A stretch of 64,000 bases of DNA from Candidatus Methylospira mobilis (GTDB lineage: Bacteria; Pseudomonadota; Gammaproteobacteria; Methylococcales; Methylococcaceae): positions 4,217,389-4,281,388 of the forward strand of contig NZ_CP044205.1 in the NCBI RefSeq assembly GCF_009498235.1, written 5' to 3'. Below, piece by piece: positions 17,116 through 33,624 of the stretch. Below the pieces are notes generated by a model. The model did not search any database. It saw nothing but the letters and a program-made list of their open reading frames with translations, and was not told where the DNA came from. Made by a program: the position numbers and the translations under genes. Each line of letters begins with the position of its first letter. The stretch's first letter is position 1.

Positions 17116-19119
17116 ATGAACAAATTTATTATTTTTTTTCTGGCCGCGTCGCTCTGCGCAGCGAACGCGATGGCGGACGCATCCGCTCAAACCGGCGTTG
17201 CAAGCGCTTCCACAATACCGGCCCGCTCCGATGCAGATACACAGCGCTCTACGTCCGCCGGAACCACGTTTACGCTCCCGGCAGGCTGGCGCATCGACAG
17301 CGACGGCAACAAAATGATAATTGAACCGCCGGAAGACGATATGCATATAGCGTTGGTTGAAGTGCGGGCTAAAGACGCCAATAGCGCCGTAGCAGCCGGA
17401 TGGAAGGTCTATCGCCAAGAATTTACGCGTCCGCTGTACACAGTAACTCAGCAAACGCTACGCGATGGATGGGACGAGCAATACCGTTATGACTACGAAA
17501 CCTCGCCCAATGAAAAACTGGGCATTTGGGCTATAGCGTTACGGGCAGGTTCCGCATGGACGGTTGCGCTGATCGAAGGCAGCCAGGCGACGATTGAAAA
17601 ACGCGCTGGGCCGTTGGGGCTTGCCATGGTCAGCCTGCGGCCGAAGGGTTACCACCGTGAGAGTTTCGCCGGTAAAACGCCGCACAATCTGGATGGGCGA
17701 CGCGTACGGATTTTGAAGAATTTTGTCGCCGATGGCATGAAACGGCTGGGCGTGCCGGGCGTGGGATTAAGCCTGATAGCAAACGGCAAAATTGTCTATG
17801 CCGGCGGTATCGGAACGCGCGAACTGGGCAAACCAGCGCCCGTCAATGCCGACACGCTGTTCATGGCCGCCTCCAATACCAAGGCACTGACGACATTGTT
17901 GCTCGGCGAATTGGTCGATGATGGAAAACTGCGTTGGGATGAGCCTGTCATCGAAGCTTACCCATCGTTCAAGCTTGCCGATGAGCAGATTACCAGTCAG
18001 ATACAGATCAAACATTTGGCTTGTGCATGTACCGGTTTGCCGCGACAGGATCTGGAATGGCTGTTCGATAACGGGCATACCGATCCCGGCGCGATGATGA
18101 AATCGCTCAGCACGCTACGCCCTACCAGTAAATTCGGCGAAGTATTTCAATATAGTAATCAGTTGCTTTCGGCAGCCGGCTATATCGGCGCATCGGTTGC
18201 ATTGCCAGGCAGGGAACTTGGCGCCGCATACGATGAAATCATGCAAAAGCGCGTGTTCGCGCCATTGCAGATGGCGCGAACCACGTTCGATTTTGCGCAG
18301 GCTACCCAAGACAATTACGCCCTGCCTCATAGCTTCGATCTGAACGGGAAAGCAGTCGTTGCGCACATGGCAATGAAGGTCGACCGTACAGTTGAGCCTG
18401 ATCGTCCAGCGGGAGGTATGTGGACCAGCGCCCGCGACTTGAGCCGGTACGTGATGCTGGAACTTGATCGCGGCAAACTGCCAAACGGCAAGCAACTGAT
18501 TTCTGAAAAAAATCTTGTTATACGGCGCGCCCCCAATGTCACCGTCAGCGAGGGAGTTACTTACGGCATGGGACTGATGGTAAATTCGCGCTGGGGCATG
18601 CCGGTGGTCAGTCATGGCGGTTCGTTGATGGGCTATCAGAGCAACATGATCTGGCTGCCGGAACAGGGGATCGGAGCGGTAATTCTAACCAATTCCGATT
18701 ATGGCAGCGCATTGCTCGATCCGTTCATGCGCCGATTGCTCGAAGTGCTGTTCGACGGCAAACCCTTGGCCGAACAACAATTGCGCATAGCCGCAGAACG
18801 ACTGGAAACCCAGGTCAGGAAAGCGCGAGCACGGCTGGTCATTCCTCCGGACGCCGCCCAATCAAATCTGCTCGCCACCCGCTACCACAACGAAGCGCTC
18901 GGCGAACTCACGGTGACGCGCTCGAACAATAAACTGGTATTCGATGTCGGCGTATGGCATGCATCAATTGCCTCGCGAAAAAACGAAGATGGCAGCATAA
19001 GCTTCGTCATGATCGAACCGTCATTGCCAAAACTCGAATTCGTCGCGGACGAGCATAACGGCAAACGCAGTCTGACGTTACGCGATGCGCAGCATGAGTA
19101 CGTATTTAACGCTCTCTGA
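17116..19119 (+). CDS. Exported serine hydrolase, beta-lactamase (S12) family
   Basis: A 667-residue protein with a signal peptide (MNKFIIFFLAASLCAANAMADA). Residues 25 to about 185 are an uncharacterised N-terminal domain. The S12/class C domain follows with S253-x-x-K256 (SNTK), Y346-S-N and H500-G-G, then a roughly 110-residue beta-rich C-terminal domain. Relatives are D-aminopeptidases, esterases and the colibactin prodrug peptidase ClbP. It lies between the oxygenase and the synthetase gene (61 bp before it) in one strand block. Inference: a periplasmic maturation, release or resistance enzyme for the lipopeptide. A general esterase cannot be excluded. Confidence 0.85.
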   Translation: MNKFIIFFLAASLCAANAMADASAQTGVASASTIPARSDADTQRSTSAGTTFTLPAGWRIDSDGNKMIIEPPEDDMHIALVEVRAKDANSAVAAGWKVYRQEFTRPLYTVTQQTLRDGWDEQYRYDYETSPNEKLGIWAIALRAGSAWTVALIEGSQATIEKRAGPLGLAMVSLRPKGYHRESFAGKTPHNLDGRRVRILKNFVADGMKRLGVPGVGLSLIANGKIVYAGGIGTRELGKPAPVNADTLFMAASNTKALTTLLLGELVDDGKLRWDEPVIEAYPSFKLADEQITSQIQIKHLACACTGLPRQDLEWLFDNGHTDPGAMMKSLSTLRPTSKFGEVFQYSNQLLSAAGYIGASVALPGRELGAAYDEIMQKRVFAPLQMARTTFDFAQATQDNYALPHSFDLNGKAVVAHMAMKVDRTVEPDRPAGGMWTSARDLSRYVMLELDRGKLPNGKQLISEKNLVIRRAPNVTVSEGVTYGMGLMVNSRWGMPVVSHGGSLMGYQSNMIWLPEQGIGAVILTNSDYGSALLDPFMRRLLEVLFDGKPLAEQQLRIAAERLETQVRKARARLVIPPDAAQSNLLATRYHNEALGELTVTRSNNKLVFDVGVWHASIASRKNEDGSISFVMIEPSLPKLEFVADEHNGKRSLTLRDAQHEYVFNAL

Positions 19120-19180
19120 CACGGTTACGCTCCCCGTCCCGTTTCTACCCGAGTAATATTATCCCGCAAGGAGAACTATA

Positions 19181-27763
<8,583 letters not shown>

Positions 27764-28240
27764 GTGGAATGGGCGGTTTACCTGTCAAGGGTGACAGGTG
27801 TTGCTGGCATCATGTCTGGTATATATTGACTGCCATTGCCTATGACGTATCTTTGGTTTTTGTCAGGATGTACTAAAATTTAATAACTATATAATTTATT
27901 GTGTATTTTTGAAAAAATACCAAATAATGTACAACAAGTATGATGCAAAGTTTTGCGTCTTTGGGTTTGCTGCTTCACGTTGAACTCAACGCGCTCAAAA
28001 AACCGGTTGAATGCCGTTATCTTTCTCGATGTCCACGTTTCGTACCCCGGCGAAAATGCAAATAGCTTGACAAGCCGGGTACTGCCAAGGTATCAAATCC
28101 CCATATCAACCGTCGTGCCAGGCGGTTCAGTTCAACAAGGTTTATCCGTCGCCGGTGAACGCCGAGCTTCGTATCTGGCTAATCTTGGCGACGGATAAAC
28201 GCTATTCGTTATATTTATTCTTGCCTCTATATCCGCCGCG
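27764..28240. other. Intergenic region with two inverted repeats
   Basis: A 477-bp gap between the convergent NRPS and NHLP precursor genes. The first part is AT-rich. It holds the short hairpin ACCTGTCA-AGGG-TGACAGGT (27780-27799), placed as a terminator for the synthetase gene though without a clear T run. It also holds a longer inverted repeat near 28140-28200, listed separately. The open frame at 27953-28198 has no recognisable content. Confidence 0.5.
28140..28200. repeat. 14-bp perfect inverted repeat
   Basis: GTTTATCCGTCGCC at 28140-28153 is mirrored exactly by GGCGACGGATAAAC at 28187-28200, with a 33-base spacer. It lies between two convergent genes and could be a bidirectional terminator, a protein-binding palindrome or the ends of a tiny inserted element. 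The lack of a T tract argues against a simple Rho-independent terminator. Confidence 0.6.
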
Positions 28241-28657
28241 TTAGTTGACACCTGCCTTCTTTCGCGCTTCCGCAGTGTTAGGGATGACCGTAGAGCGATC
28301 AGTTAAAATGTCCACGTTCGTATCATGTCTTGGTTTTATCCTTATCCACCCAGGTCTTACGCCACGTTGGTTTGGGTGCAGAACGCGCTGACCTCCGACA
28401 ATATGGCTTAGTTCGTCGTCAGATAATGCACTTTCTCTTTGCGGAATAACCATATGAAATACAGTATTGGTGTCTTCCACAGCTTTGACGGTAATGCCTT
28501 CCGCTACTTCGAAGCCTTCTTCCTTTAACGTTTCTGCTGTATTCGCCAACAACTTGGCCTTGAAAGCTTCATCCGCCCAGCACTTGGCAATCAGGCGCGC
28601 GAATTGTTCGTCGTGTTCGTCGTATTCCGGGTGTTGTTCTGCTGCTACATCGTTCAT
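28241..28657 (-). CDS. RiPP precursor with nitrile-hydratase-like leader (NHLP type)
   Basis: A 138-residue protein. Residues about 17-89 match the NHLP leader: AKCWADEAFKAKLL, then LKEEGFEV, GITVKAVEDT, FHMVIP and a terminal ELSHIVGG double-glycine site. Cleavage after G89 would release a 49-residue core that has no cysteine, is Arg/Lys-rich and carries a few Ser/Thr. NHLP leaders guide proteusin- or TOMM-type modification and export through PCAT transporters. I chose ATG 28657, directly behind AGAAGGAG; a longer frame to 28750 lacks this. No modifying enzyme or transporter is present in the window, so it is an orphan precursor. Confidence 0.85.
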   Translation of the reverse strand: MNDVAAEQHPEYDEHDEQFARLIAKCWADEAFKAKLLANTAETLKEEGFEVAEGITVKAVEDTNTVFHMVIPQRESALSDDELSHIVGGQRVLHPNQRGVRPGWIRIKPRHDTNVDILTDRSTVIPNTAEARKKAGVN

Positions 28658-28786
28658 TTTGTTACTCCTTCTATAATAGGTAAGATTGCCTTGTATACTT
28701 TTATCAAAAGGTTGTGCCACAATTTGCACCCGATAATAGGATGGAGCCATTTCAGGCTTCGCAAAAGTGGCGACGCAATGTTATTT

Positions 28787-28993
28787 TTATCCTCTTGAAT
28801 TTGGTCCAGGAGGTGGATTTACTGTATGGGTGTGGGTGTCACGAAGTCTGGTGCCATTCTTCAATACTCGACCCTCTTGAGATGAGCCTGAAAAGTCAAC
28901 GCGTTGCCCACCTACCACATCATCCAACTCATTTTCTGATAACACAGTAGCCTGATTTTTAATGTCTTTCTGCTCGGATTCATTTTCGCTCAT
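28787..28993 (-). CDS. Small double-glycine-leader peptide, second putative precursor
   Basis: A 68-residue peptide with a short acidic leader ending LSENELDDVVGG, followed by a 39-residue tail (starting QRVDFSGSS, with THTHT and PPPGP). The junction VGGQRV is identical to that of the NHLP precursor just downstream, and both are preceded by an LS-D/E-x-ELxxVVGG-like element. It lacks the long NHLP helix, so it is a truncated or bacteriocin-like form. The start ATG 28993 follows ATGAGGTC; a start at 29005 is also in frame. It probably forms one transcription unit with the NHLP gene (129-bp gap). Confidence 0.65.
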   Translation of the reverse strand: MSENESEQKDIKNQATVLSENELDDVVGGQRVDFSGSSQEGRVLKNGTRLRDTHTHTVNPPPGPNSRG

Positions 28994-29056
28994 GACTGAC
29001 CTCATTCAAGTAAATAAAAATGTTTGAAGTGTGATCGCGCTTGTTTCCAACCTGCC

Positions 29057-29275
29057 TCATATAAAGCGCATTGTAACGGCGCAGTTAAACTCTAAGTAAC
29101 ACGCGTTGCCAAAAAGTTCTCGTCTTTTTAGCTCGCGCTCGCTGCGTATCCTGACTCGCTGGCGTTGGTCAGGGTCCTGTTGCGCCTGTTCGATCAACGA
29201 ATCTATCGCCGTCGCCAACTGTGTTTTAGTGGCGGTTTCGAGATTCAGCATATCGAGTTTAATCTGTAAATTCAT
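29057..29275 (-). CDS. Hypothetical small protein
   Basis: A 72-residue frame whose product is Gln/Arg/Glu-rich and probably helical (IEQAQQDPDQRQRVRIRSERELKRREL). I recognise no family. It lies upstream of the two precursor genes on the same strand. A weak AGGGA precedes the start. It may be a short regulator or a fragment of a mobile-element gene. Confidence 0.4.
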   Translation of the reverse strand: MNLQIKLDMLNLETATKTQLATAIDSLIEQAQQDPDQRQRVRIRSERELKRRELFGNACYLEFNCAVTMRFI

Positions 29276-29512
29276 AATGTTATGATCCCTGGTTCCAGAC
29301 GGATAATTACGCTGTAACCCGCATGGCTACAGCGTTTCGCACAGCTTTGCTCGCATGGAATCACGCTTGCCAATGCGTATTCAGGGATACCGACAAGCGT
29401 TGCCAATCGACTCCGGCAACCAGCCATTCCCACTGCTCCTGAGTTACTTCAACGCAATGATCGCCGGCTTTGCTTTAAGCGAGATGAAACCGCCGCGTGG
29501 GCCGCTGGACGC

Positions 29513-29758
29513 TTACTTTGTAGATCGGCCAGCCACCGCGTTGACCAGTTGCGGCAATGACCGGCCCAGCCGGTCTAGCTTCCAGACGACGAGCGTATCC
29601 CCTGCCATCAGTTTTTCCAGGCATCAAGCAAGTTCCGGGCGCTTGCTTGATGCGCCGGTTGCGGTGTCGGTGTACTCGCAGTCTGCCTTTTTCAGTGCGG
29701 CAATTTGCAAATCTGTTTTTTTGTCGTCGGTCGAGACGCGCGCATACCCATATTTCAT
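29513..29758 (-). pseudogene. Serine resolvase/invertase remnant with internal stop
   Basis: From ATG 29758 the frame gives MKYGYARVSTDDKKTDLQIA, the start of a serine recombinase with catalytic Ser9. It runs to RPELA and then meets TGA at 29624-29626. Beyond it the same frame continues with CLEKLMAGDTLVVWKLDRLGRSL, which is typical resolvase sequence, and ends at TAA 29513. An Arg codon CGA mutated to TGA would explain the internal stop. About 100 C-terminal residues including the helix-turn-helix are missing, so the gene is dead. Confidence 0.85.
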
Positions 29759-29818
29759 GGCTTATTGTTAGACAAAATTGATAGACTCTCAAGCATTTGA
29801 TTTCATGTGAATGCACTT

Positions 29819-29850
29819 TTGTCTAAAAAACCTTCGGTTTTTAGACAAAG
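29819..29850. repeat. Palindrome copy A (TGTCTAAAAA ... TTTTTAGACA)
   Basis: TTTGTCTAAAAAACC, loop TTC, GGTTTTTAGACAAA: a near-perfect 14-bp palindrome just upstream of the resolvase remnant. A closely matching copy occurs at 37041-37071. It may be an element end, a recombinase site or a terminator. Confidence 0.7.
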
Positions 29851-29864
29851 TACCGCCGTCTGCG

Positions 29865-30320
29865 TCAAACGGTGTTATGTGCCGGGTTACGGGGGCGACC
29901 ACCCTTCTGGCCGTTCGTGCGCGATGAGGTTGCCTTGGTGGTACTGCGGCGGCTACCATTGCGAATGGCAATGACTGTAGCTGCCATTTCCATTAGTGGA
30001 TTGCTGGCCGACACTAAGCCAGCAATCGAGACATGCAAGTCGCGTTCGTCCAGGCACAGCGCACTACCGCCGAAACCTACAGCCAACTGCTCTAGTTCGG
30101 CTATGCTCAACTCGGCTAGTTCCGGGTAGTTTTTCACCGGCAAAGCTACAGCGCTTTCATCGGCGAAACCGATCAATAAGGATTGGAGTACAGGAAGGTA
30201 TTGTACGGCTATCGCGTGTAGGCCTTGACTGCGCTGCTTTCTGCCGCGCGCTATTGCTTGCTCCAATACTGCTTCTGTTACTGGTTCATCAAATCGTTCC
30301 TGTGCTTTTATTGTTTTCAT
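29865..30320 (-). CDS. DUF2442-like protein, putative antitoxin partner
   Basis: A 151-residue protein. The middle (GGSALCLDERDLHVSIAGLV) and the C-terminal TNGQKGGRPRNP tail match the DUF2442 pattern, in which a short beta domain is followed by a basic GGRP tail. The start overlaps the stop of the upstream DUF4160-like gene by 4 bp (ATGA). DUF2442/DUF4160 pairs behave like toxin-antitoxin modules on mobile DNA, but their biochemistry is not established. An N-terminal helical extension is unusual for the family. Confidence 0.6.
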   Translation of the reverse strand: MKTIKAQERFDEPVTEAVLEQAIARGRKQRSQGLHAIAVQYLPVLQSLLIGFADESAVALPVKNYPELAELSIAELEQLAVGFGGSALCLDERDLHVSIAGLVSASNPLMEMAATVIAIRNGSRRSTTKATSSRTNGQKGGRPRNPAHNTV

Positions 30321-30745
30321 AGCCGAATCTCCATGAAGTTGGACTGCCCTTCTAATTGCAACACCGTTTTGTAAGCCCCCGCGTCGAAACGTGCGTATTT
30401 AATTATGCTTGCACTGGACTGGCGATTTTTGGCGCTCGCCACCTCACTAGCTTCTGTATCCCATAGCTGGTTAATCAAGCAAACTGTTTGCAGGTTGCGC
30501 CACCAAATTTCACGAGCGCGCCGTAGGTGGGATGGTTGTTTTATCGTCTGTCGCAGGTTTTCCAAAACCGCTACAGTCGGCTTGTTTTGCACTGGCAGTA
30601 CATCTAACAGCCGCACGCCGTTATGCCAGAAACTAAACTCGAAACGTGCTTCCCATTCGTTAGCGCCGACATGCACATGTGGTGGACAGTGTTCGTTCCG
30701 TGTCAGGACGGCAATCAGCAGCCCGTTGTGTATACAGACCTTCAT
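30317..30745 (-). CDS. DUF4160-like protein
   Basis: About 142 residues. RNEHCPPHVHVGANEWEARF matches the DUF4160 core, in which a Pro-Pro-His-x-His motif precedes a beta-hairpin. The later part (after about residue 90) is not conserved in that family and may be an added domain. I chose ATG 30745; the frame extends to 30772. It is translationally coupled to the DUF2442-like gene, forming a probable two-gene module. Confidence 0.6.
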   Translation of the reverse strand: MKVCIHNGLLIAVLTRNEHCPPHVHVGANEWEARFEFSFWHNGVRLLDVLPVQNKPTVAVLENLRQTIKQPSHLRRAREIWWRNLQTVCLINQLWDTEASEVASAKNRQSSASIIKYARFDAGAYKTVLQLEGQSNFMEIRL

Positions 30746-30915
30746 ATAACCAAACTGTTGGGTTTTTAGCAATTATACGCTCGTTTCGGTGTTTTTACTT
30801 TGTCGGCCACAAATAGGGGCCAGCTTGCTACCAGTGTCGGAAAATACATGTTTTGCGACAGGCCCCGCCAGTGCTGGATTTGCGGAGTTGACGGAAAAAT
30901 CTGGGGTTCCGGCGT

Positions 30916-31148
30916 ACATCCCCCGAACGTGGCGAACTCGACGCCATGCGCCAAGAGCTGGCCGAAGCCCGAGCCACGGCCAAATAGTCCGGAGAAGAAG
31001 CCGCCGCGAGCTCCGCGGCAAACTGGCGGCTTTGACCGAGCGCGACAGCGCCGCAACCGAAACACGCGCGGTCATTACGCCCGCCTCAGCGCTACCCAGC
31101 CCACCCGCGCCGGAATCGAAGAAAAAAACAGTCCCGGCAAAAGCTAAA
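30916..31148 (+). pseudogene. Decayed coiled-coil protein remnant (KfrA-like)
   Basis: One frame gives RGELDAMRQELAEARATAK followed by a stop; a shifted frame resumes with ELRGKLAALTERDSAATETR. Together they look like a long alanine/glutamate coiled coil of the kind found in plasmid KfrA-type DNA-binding proteins. The frame breaks and lack of an N-terminal domain mark it as a relic. The family assignment is tentative. Confidence 0.35.
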
Positions 31149-31440
31149 CATGGCTGAGAATATTAAGTCTTCAAGCCGATCATGATTCCGCCCACTAGTG
31201 AATAAAACGGGTCTTCCGATGCTGGTTACCGGCTGTCGCTAGGCAAATGTGTTGCCATCTATTTCATGGCCGGAATGACGGACGTTTTTCCACAGGCTGA
31301 TAAATTTAGCTAATCAGGCAACAGTTTAATTATGTGCGCTGCCGAACCGACCGTATACAGTTTTGCATATATGATTTTAAACCAAGTCGTGGGAAACATT
31401 TTCCAGGCTTGGGTTATGACTCATACATCAGGAGACACTC

Positions 31441-31617
31441 ATGAACAAAGATCAAGTAAAAGGCCGAGTCGAAAAGACCAAAGGTACCGTCAAGGAAGCC
31501 GCTGGCGTGATACTGGGCGACGCGGCTATAGAAGCGAAAGGGGATATTCAAAAGAACGTCGGCAAAGTTCAGGCAGGCTTTGGTGATCTCAAGGAAAATA
31601 TTAAGAAAGGCCGCTAA
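31441..31617 (+). CDS. CsbD family stress protein
   Basis: A 58-residue protein starting MNKDQVKGRVEKTKGTVKEA and carrying the GKVQAGFGDLKENIKK ending typical of CsbD-like proteins. They are small, highly charged, abundant under general stress and of unknown biochemical role. A good ribosome site (AGGAGA) precedes the ATG. It is the first gene of a plus-strand stress cluster running to 34499. Confidence 0.9.
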   Translation: MNKDQVKGRVEKTKGTVKEAAGVILGDAAIEAKGDIQKNVGKVQAGFGDLKENIKKGR

Positions 31618-31733
31618 ACGAGCGCTGTAGTGCTGTGCAGGTAAGTTCTGGACAGGCTCTTTTTATTATATTTCATATATTTACCTGTGGCGCGTATCGC
31701 CGTCAATTGACGGCCTCTTATGGAGAAACACAA

Positions 31734-31880
31734 ATGCTTGAAAATTTAAGCGGGGTTAATTATGTGGTTACCACTATTGTAACCGCCATGGTCGATGTAA
31801 TAGCAAGCACCGCCAAGACTATTGCCGCTCTATTCCGAGAATTGGCTTGGTACCCTACCATGGCAATAATTCGCGCCTGA
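31734..31880 (+). CDS. Small hydrophobic protein
   Basis: A 48-residue peptide (MLENLSGVNYVVTTIVTAMV ...) with one long hydrophobic stretch and ending AWYPTMAIIRA. TGGAGA precedes the start. The family is not recognised; it may be a small membrane protein of the stress cluster. A longer in-frame extension to 31635 is less convincing. Confidence 0.5.
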   Translation: MLENLSGVNYVVTTIVTAMVDVIASTAKTIAALFRELAWYPTMAIIRA

Positions 31881-32007
31881 TTGATTTTATGCTGAGAGGA
31901 TGGCTGGAACCTATATGATTTCCAACGAGCTTTGCCGGTTATAAATCAATTCAGGTATTTTAATTAATTTTTCAATTATTTTACATTTAATAATAAGGAG
32001 CGCAACA

Positions 32008-32532
32008 ATGCTTACCGTGCCTGATGTAATTTTTAAAACGCGCGTTCGTGACGAAAGTATCGTCGGCGACAATAAATTTCGCTGGCAGGGTTTAAGCACC
32101 GATGAAATATTTAAAGATAAAAGCATTGTTGTTCTGGCGCTTCCTGGTGCTTACACGCCTACCTGTTCAAGCAAACACCTACCCGGATATGAAGCAAAAT
32201 ATCAGGAACTTATTAATCAGGGCATTGATGAAGTTTACTGCATCAGCGTTAATGATGCTTTTGTCATGTTTCAATGGGGACAGCATCTGGATATTAAGCA
32301 TGTAAAACTTTTGCCAGATGGAAATGGCGATTTCACCCGAGCAATGGGAATGCTGGTAAAAAAGGAAAATGTTGGTTTTGGCAGTCGTTCATGGCGTTAT
32401 TCAATGATTGTCGATGATAAAAATATTATCAAACTATTCAGCGAACCCGGCAAGATTGATAACTGTACAGATGATCCATTTACTGCAAGCGATGCCGATA
32501 CCCTGCTGGAGTATTTAAAACATAATAAATGA
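32008..32532 (+). CDS. Peroxiredoxin, Prx5 type
   Basis: A 174-residue thiol peroxidase. The active-site motif PGAYTPTCS contains the peroxidatic Cys53, and the C-terminal RYSMIVDDKNI segment fits the Prx5/PMP20 group. Bacterial relatives use glutathione/glutaredoxin, and the gene is often followed by a glutathione reductase. Here the next gene is exactly that, but truncated to 42 codons. AAGGAG precedes the start. Confidence 0.9.
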   Translation: MLTVPDVIFKTRVRDESIVGDNKFRWQGLSTDEIFKDKSIVVLALPGAYTPTCSSKHLPGYEAKYQELINQGIDEVYCISVNDAFVMFQWGQHLDIKHVKLLPDGNGDFTRAMGMLVKKENVGFGSRSWRYSMIVDDKNIIKLFSEPGKIDNCTDDPFTASDADTLLEYLKHNK

Positions 32533-32581
32533 GACTATTATTGCCATTGATTCTACCTGAATTTACAAACGAGAAACGCCA

Positions 32582-32710
32582 ATGACTCAATATGACTATG
32601 ACCTGTTTGTAATTGGCGCGGGCTCGGGAGGCGTGCGCGCAGCAAGAATGGCATCAGATCAGGGTGTAAGAGTAGCCATTTTCGCCGCACGCTTTTTTAC
32701 CTCAGGATAA
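32582..32710 (+). pseudogene. Truncated glutathione reductase (N-terminal fragment)
   Basis: A 42-codon frame ([20 protein letters not shown] ...) gives the FAD-binding start of glutathione-disulfide reductase up to about residue 33, then diverges and stops at 32710. The rest of the roughly 450-residue enzyme, including the redox CxxxxC, is absent. The intact gene was probably cotranscribed with the Prx5 gene as its reducing system. Deletion joined the fragment to the small ORFs that follow. Confidence 0.85.
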
Positions 32711-32722
32711 AGAGAGGTTGTT

Positions 32723-32803
32723 ATGGGTAAATATCTGATTGGGTGGTTATTAGGCGTTCCGACAATTGTGCTGGTTATTATTTATCTGATTTTTGGAAAG
32801 TAA
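32723..32803 (+). CDS. 26-residue single-span membrane peptide
   Basis: The peptide is MGKYLIGWLLGVP followed by a hydrophobic stretch ending LIFGK. AGAGAGG precedes the ATG. It resembles a 25-residue peptide encoded at 35704-35781 (shared LLGVP then a hydrophobic run), suggesting a small family. Function unknown. Confidence 0.55.
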   Translation: MGKYLIGWLLGVPTIVLVIIYLIFGK

Positions 32804-32814
32804 AGGAGTTCAGT

Positions 32815-33025
32815 ATGTCGAAACGATCAGATTTACTCGCACCCCATGATAACCGGTTTACTAATAACGACCGTGGCCGTCAGAGCCGAAAGCGCAGCTC
32901 CGATAGCAGCACCTGTTAGTTCTGTACTCGAATCCGCGCATATCGAAAACTACGCAGAGCGTTCCAAGGCGAAGGACATCTTTGAGCAGGCTCTGAGGTT
33001 CTTTTTTCTTCAGCCTTCGCGATAG
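32815..33025 (+). pseudogene. Possible frameshifted small exported protein
   Basis: AAAGGAG precedes ATG 32815, whose frame gives only 34 residues (MSKRSDLLAPHDNRF ...). The neighbouring frame from ATG 32846 gives MITGLLITTVAVRAESAAPI, a signal-peptide-like start, and runs to TAG 33025. One indel near 32845 would join them into an exported protein of about 69 residues. This reading is tentative. Confidence 0.3.
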
Positions 33026-33051
33026 GCAAACACTGGAGTGGAGATTTAGTC

Positions 33052-33366
33052 ATGAAACATTTTTTTAGATTTTTTAGTGCATTTATCTTGGCCCTGACGT
33101 TAATGACTGCCGCTGGTTGTGCATCGACACAAAAGAAGGAAGGAACAGGGGAGTATGTTGACGACACAGTCATTTCCACCAAAGTCAGGTCGGCCCTGCT
33201 GAGTGAGCCGAACTTGAAATCCGCCGAAATCAACGTTGAAACCTTCAAGGGCATTGTGCAATTGAGCGGCTTCGTGACTTCCAGTGCAGATATCAGTAAA
33301 GCGGTTGAGATAGCGCGAGGCGTCAATGGCGTGAAATCGGTCAAGAATGACATGCATCTTAGATAG
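33052..33366 (+). CDS. BON domain lipoprotein (OsmY-like)
   Basis: A 104-residue protein with lipobox TAAGC and a single BON domain (VDDTVISTKVRSALL ... VNGVKSVKNDM). BON proteins bind phospholipid or peptidoglycan in the periplasm and are osmotically or stress induced; OsmY has two such domains, this one has one. It belongs to the stress cluster and precedes the DUF883 gene by 14 bp. Confidence 0.9.
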   Translation: MKHFFRFFSAFILALTLMTAAGCASTQKKEGTGEYVDDTVISTKVRSALLSEPNLKSAEINVETFKGIVQLSGFVTSSADISKAVEIARGVNGVKSVKNDMHLR

Positions 33367-33380
33367 GGGAGAAAATAATT

Positions 33381-33611
33381 ATGGAAACTTTAGACAAAGC
33401 AACTCATTCCGCACATGAAGCGTTCGATAATATCGCCAGCGCAGCCAGTCAGGCCGCGGAGGCGCTTGGCGAAAAAGGAGAGCAACTGCAACATGCGGAA
33501 AAGCAATTGGTCGAGAATTGCCGCAGTTATATCCGTGGCAACCCCATTACGTCGCTGGGTATTGCGGTTGCGGCCGGCTTTTTACTAAGCCGCCTGTTAA
33601 GCGGTCGTTAG
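33381..33611 (+). CDS. DUF883 (ElaB/YqjD-like) membrane-anchored protein
   Basis: A 76-residue protein with a helical acidic N-terminus and a C-terminal membrane anchor (ITSLGIAVAAGFLLSRLLSGR). YqjD and ElaB are inner-membrane, ribosome-binding stationary-phase proteins. The order DUF883 then holin-like then YqjK-like matches the yqjD-yqjE-yqjK arrangement of enterobacteria. Confidence 0.88.
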   Translation: METLDKATHSAHEAFDNIASAASQAAEALGEKGEQLQHAEKQLVENCRSYIRGNPITSLGIAVAAGFLLSRLLSGR

Positions 33612-33624
33612 ATCGTCAAACATC

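Noticed and set aside
27953..28198. An 81-residue plus frame after the NRPS gene
   Set aside because: No recognisable content and it covers an inverted repeat.
28241..28657. Cysteine-based lanthipeptide core in the NHLP precursor
   Set aside because: The 49-residue core after the GG site has no cysteine, so lanthionine rings cannot form.
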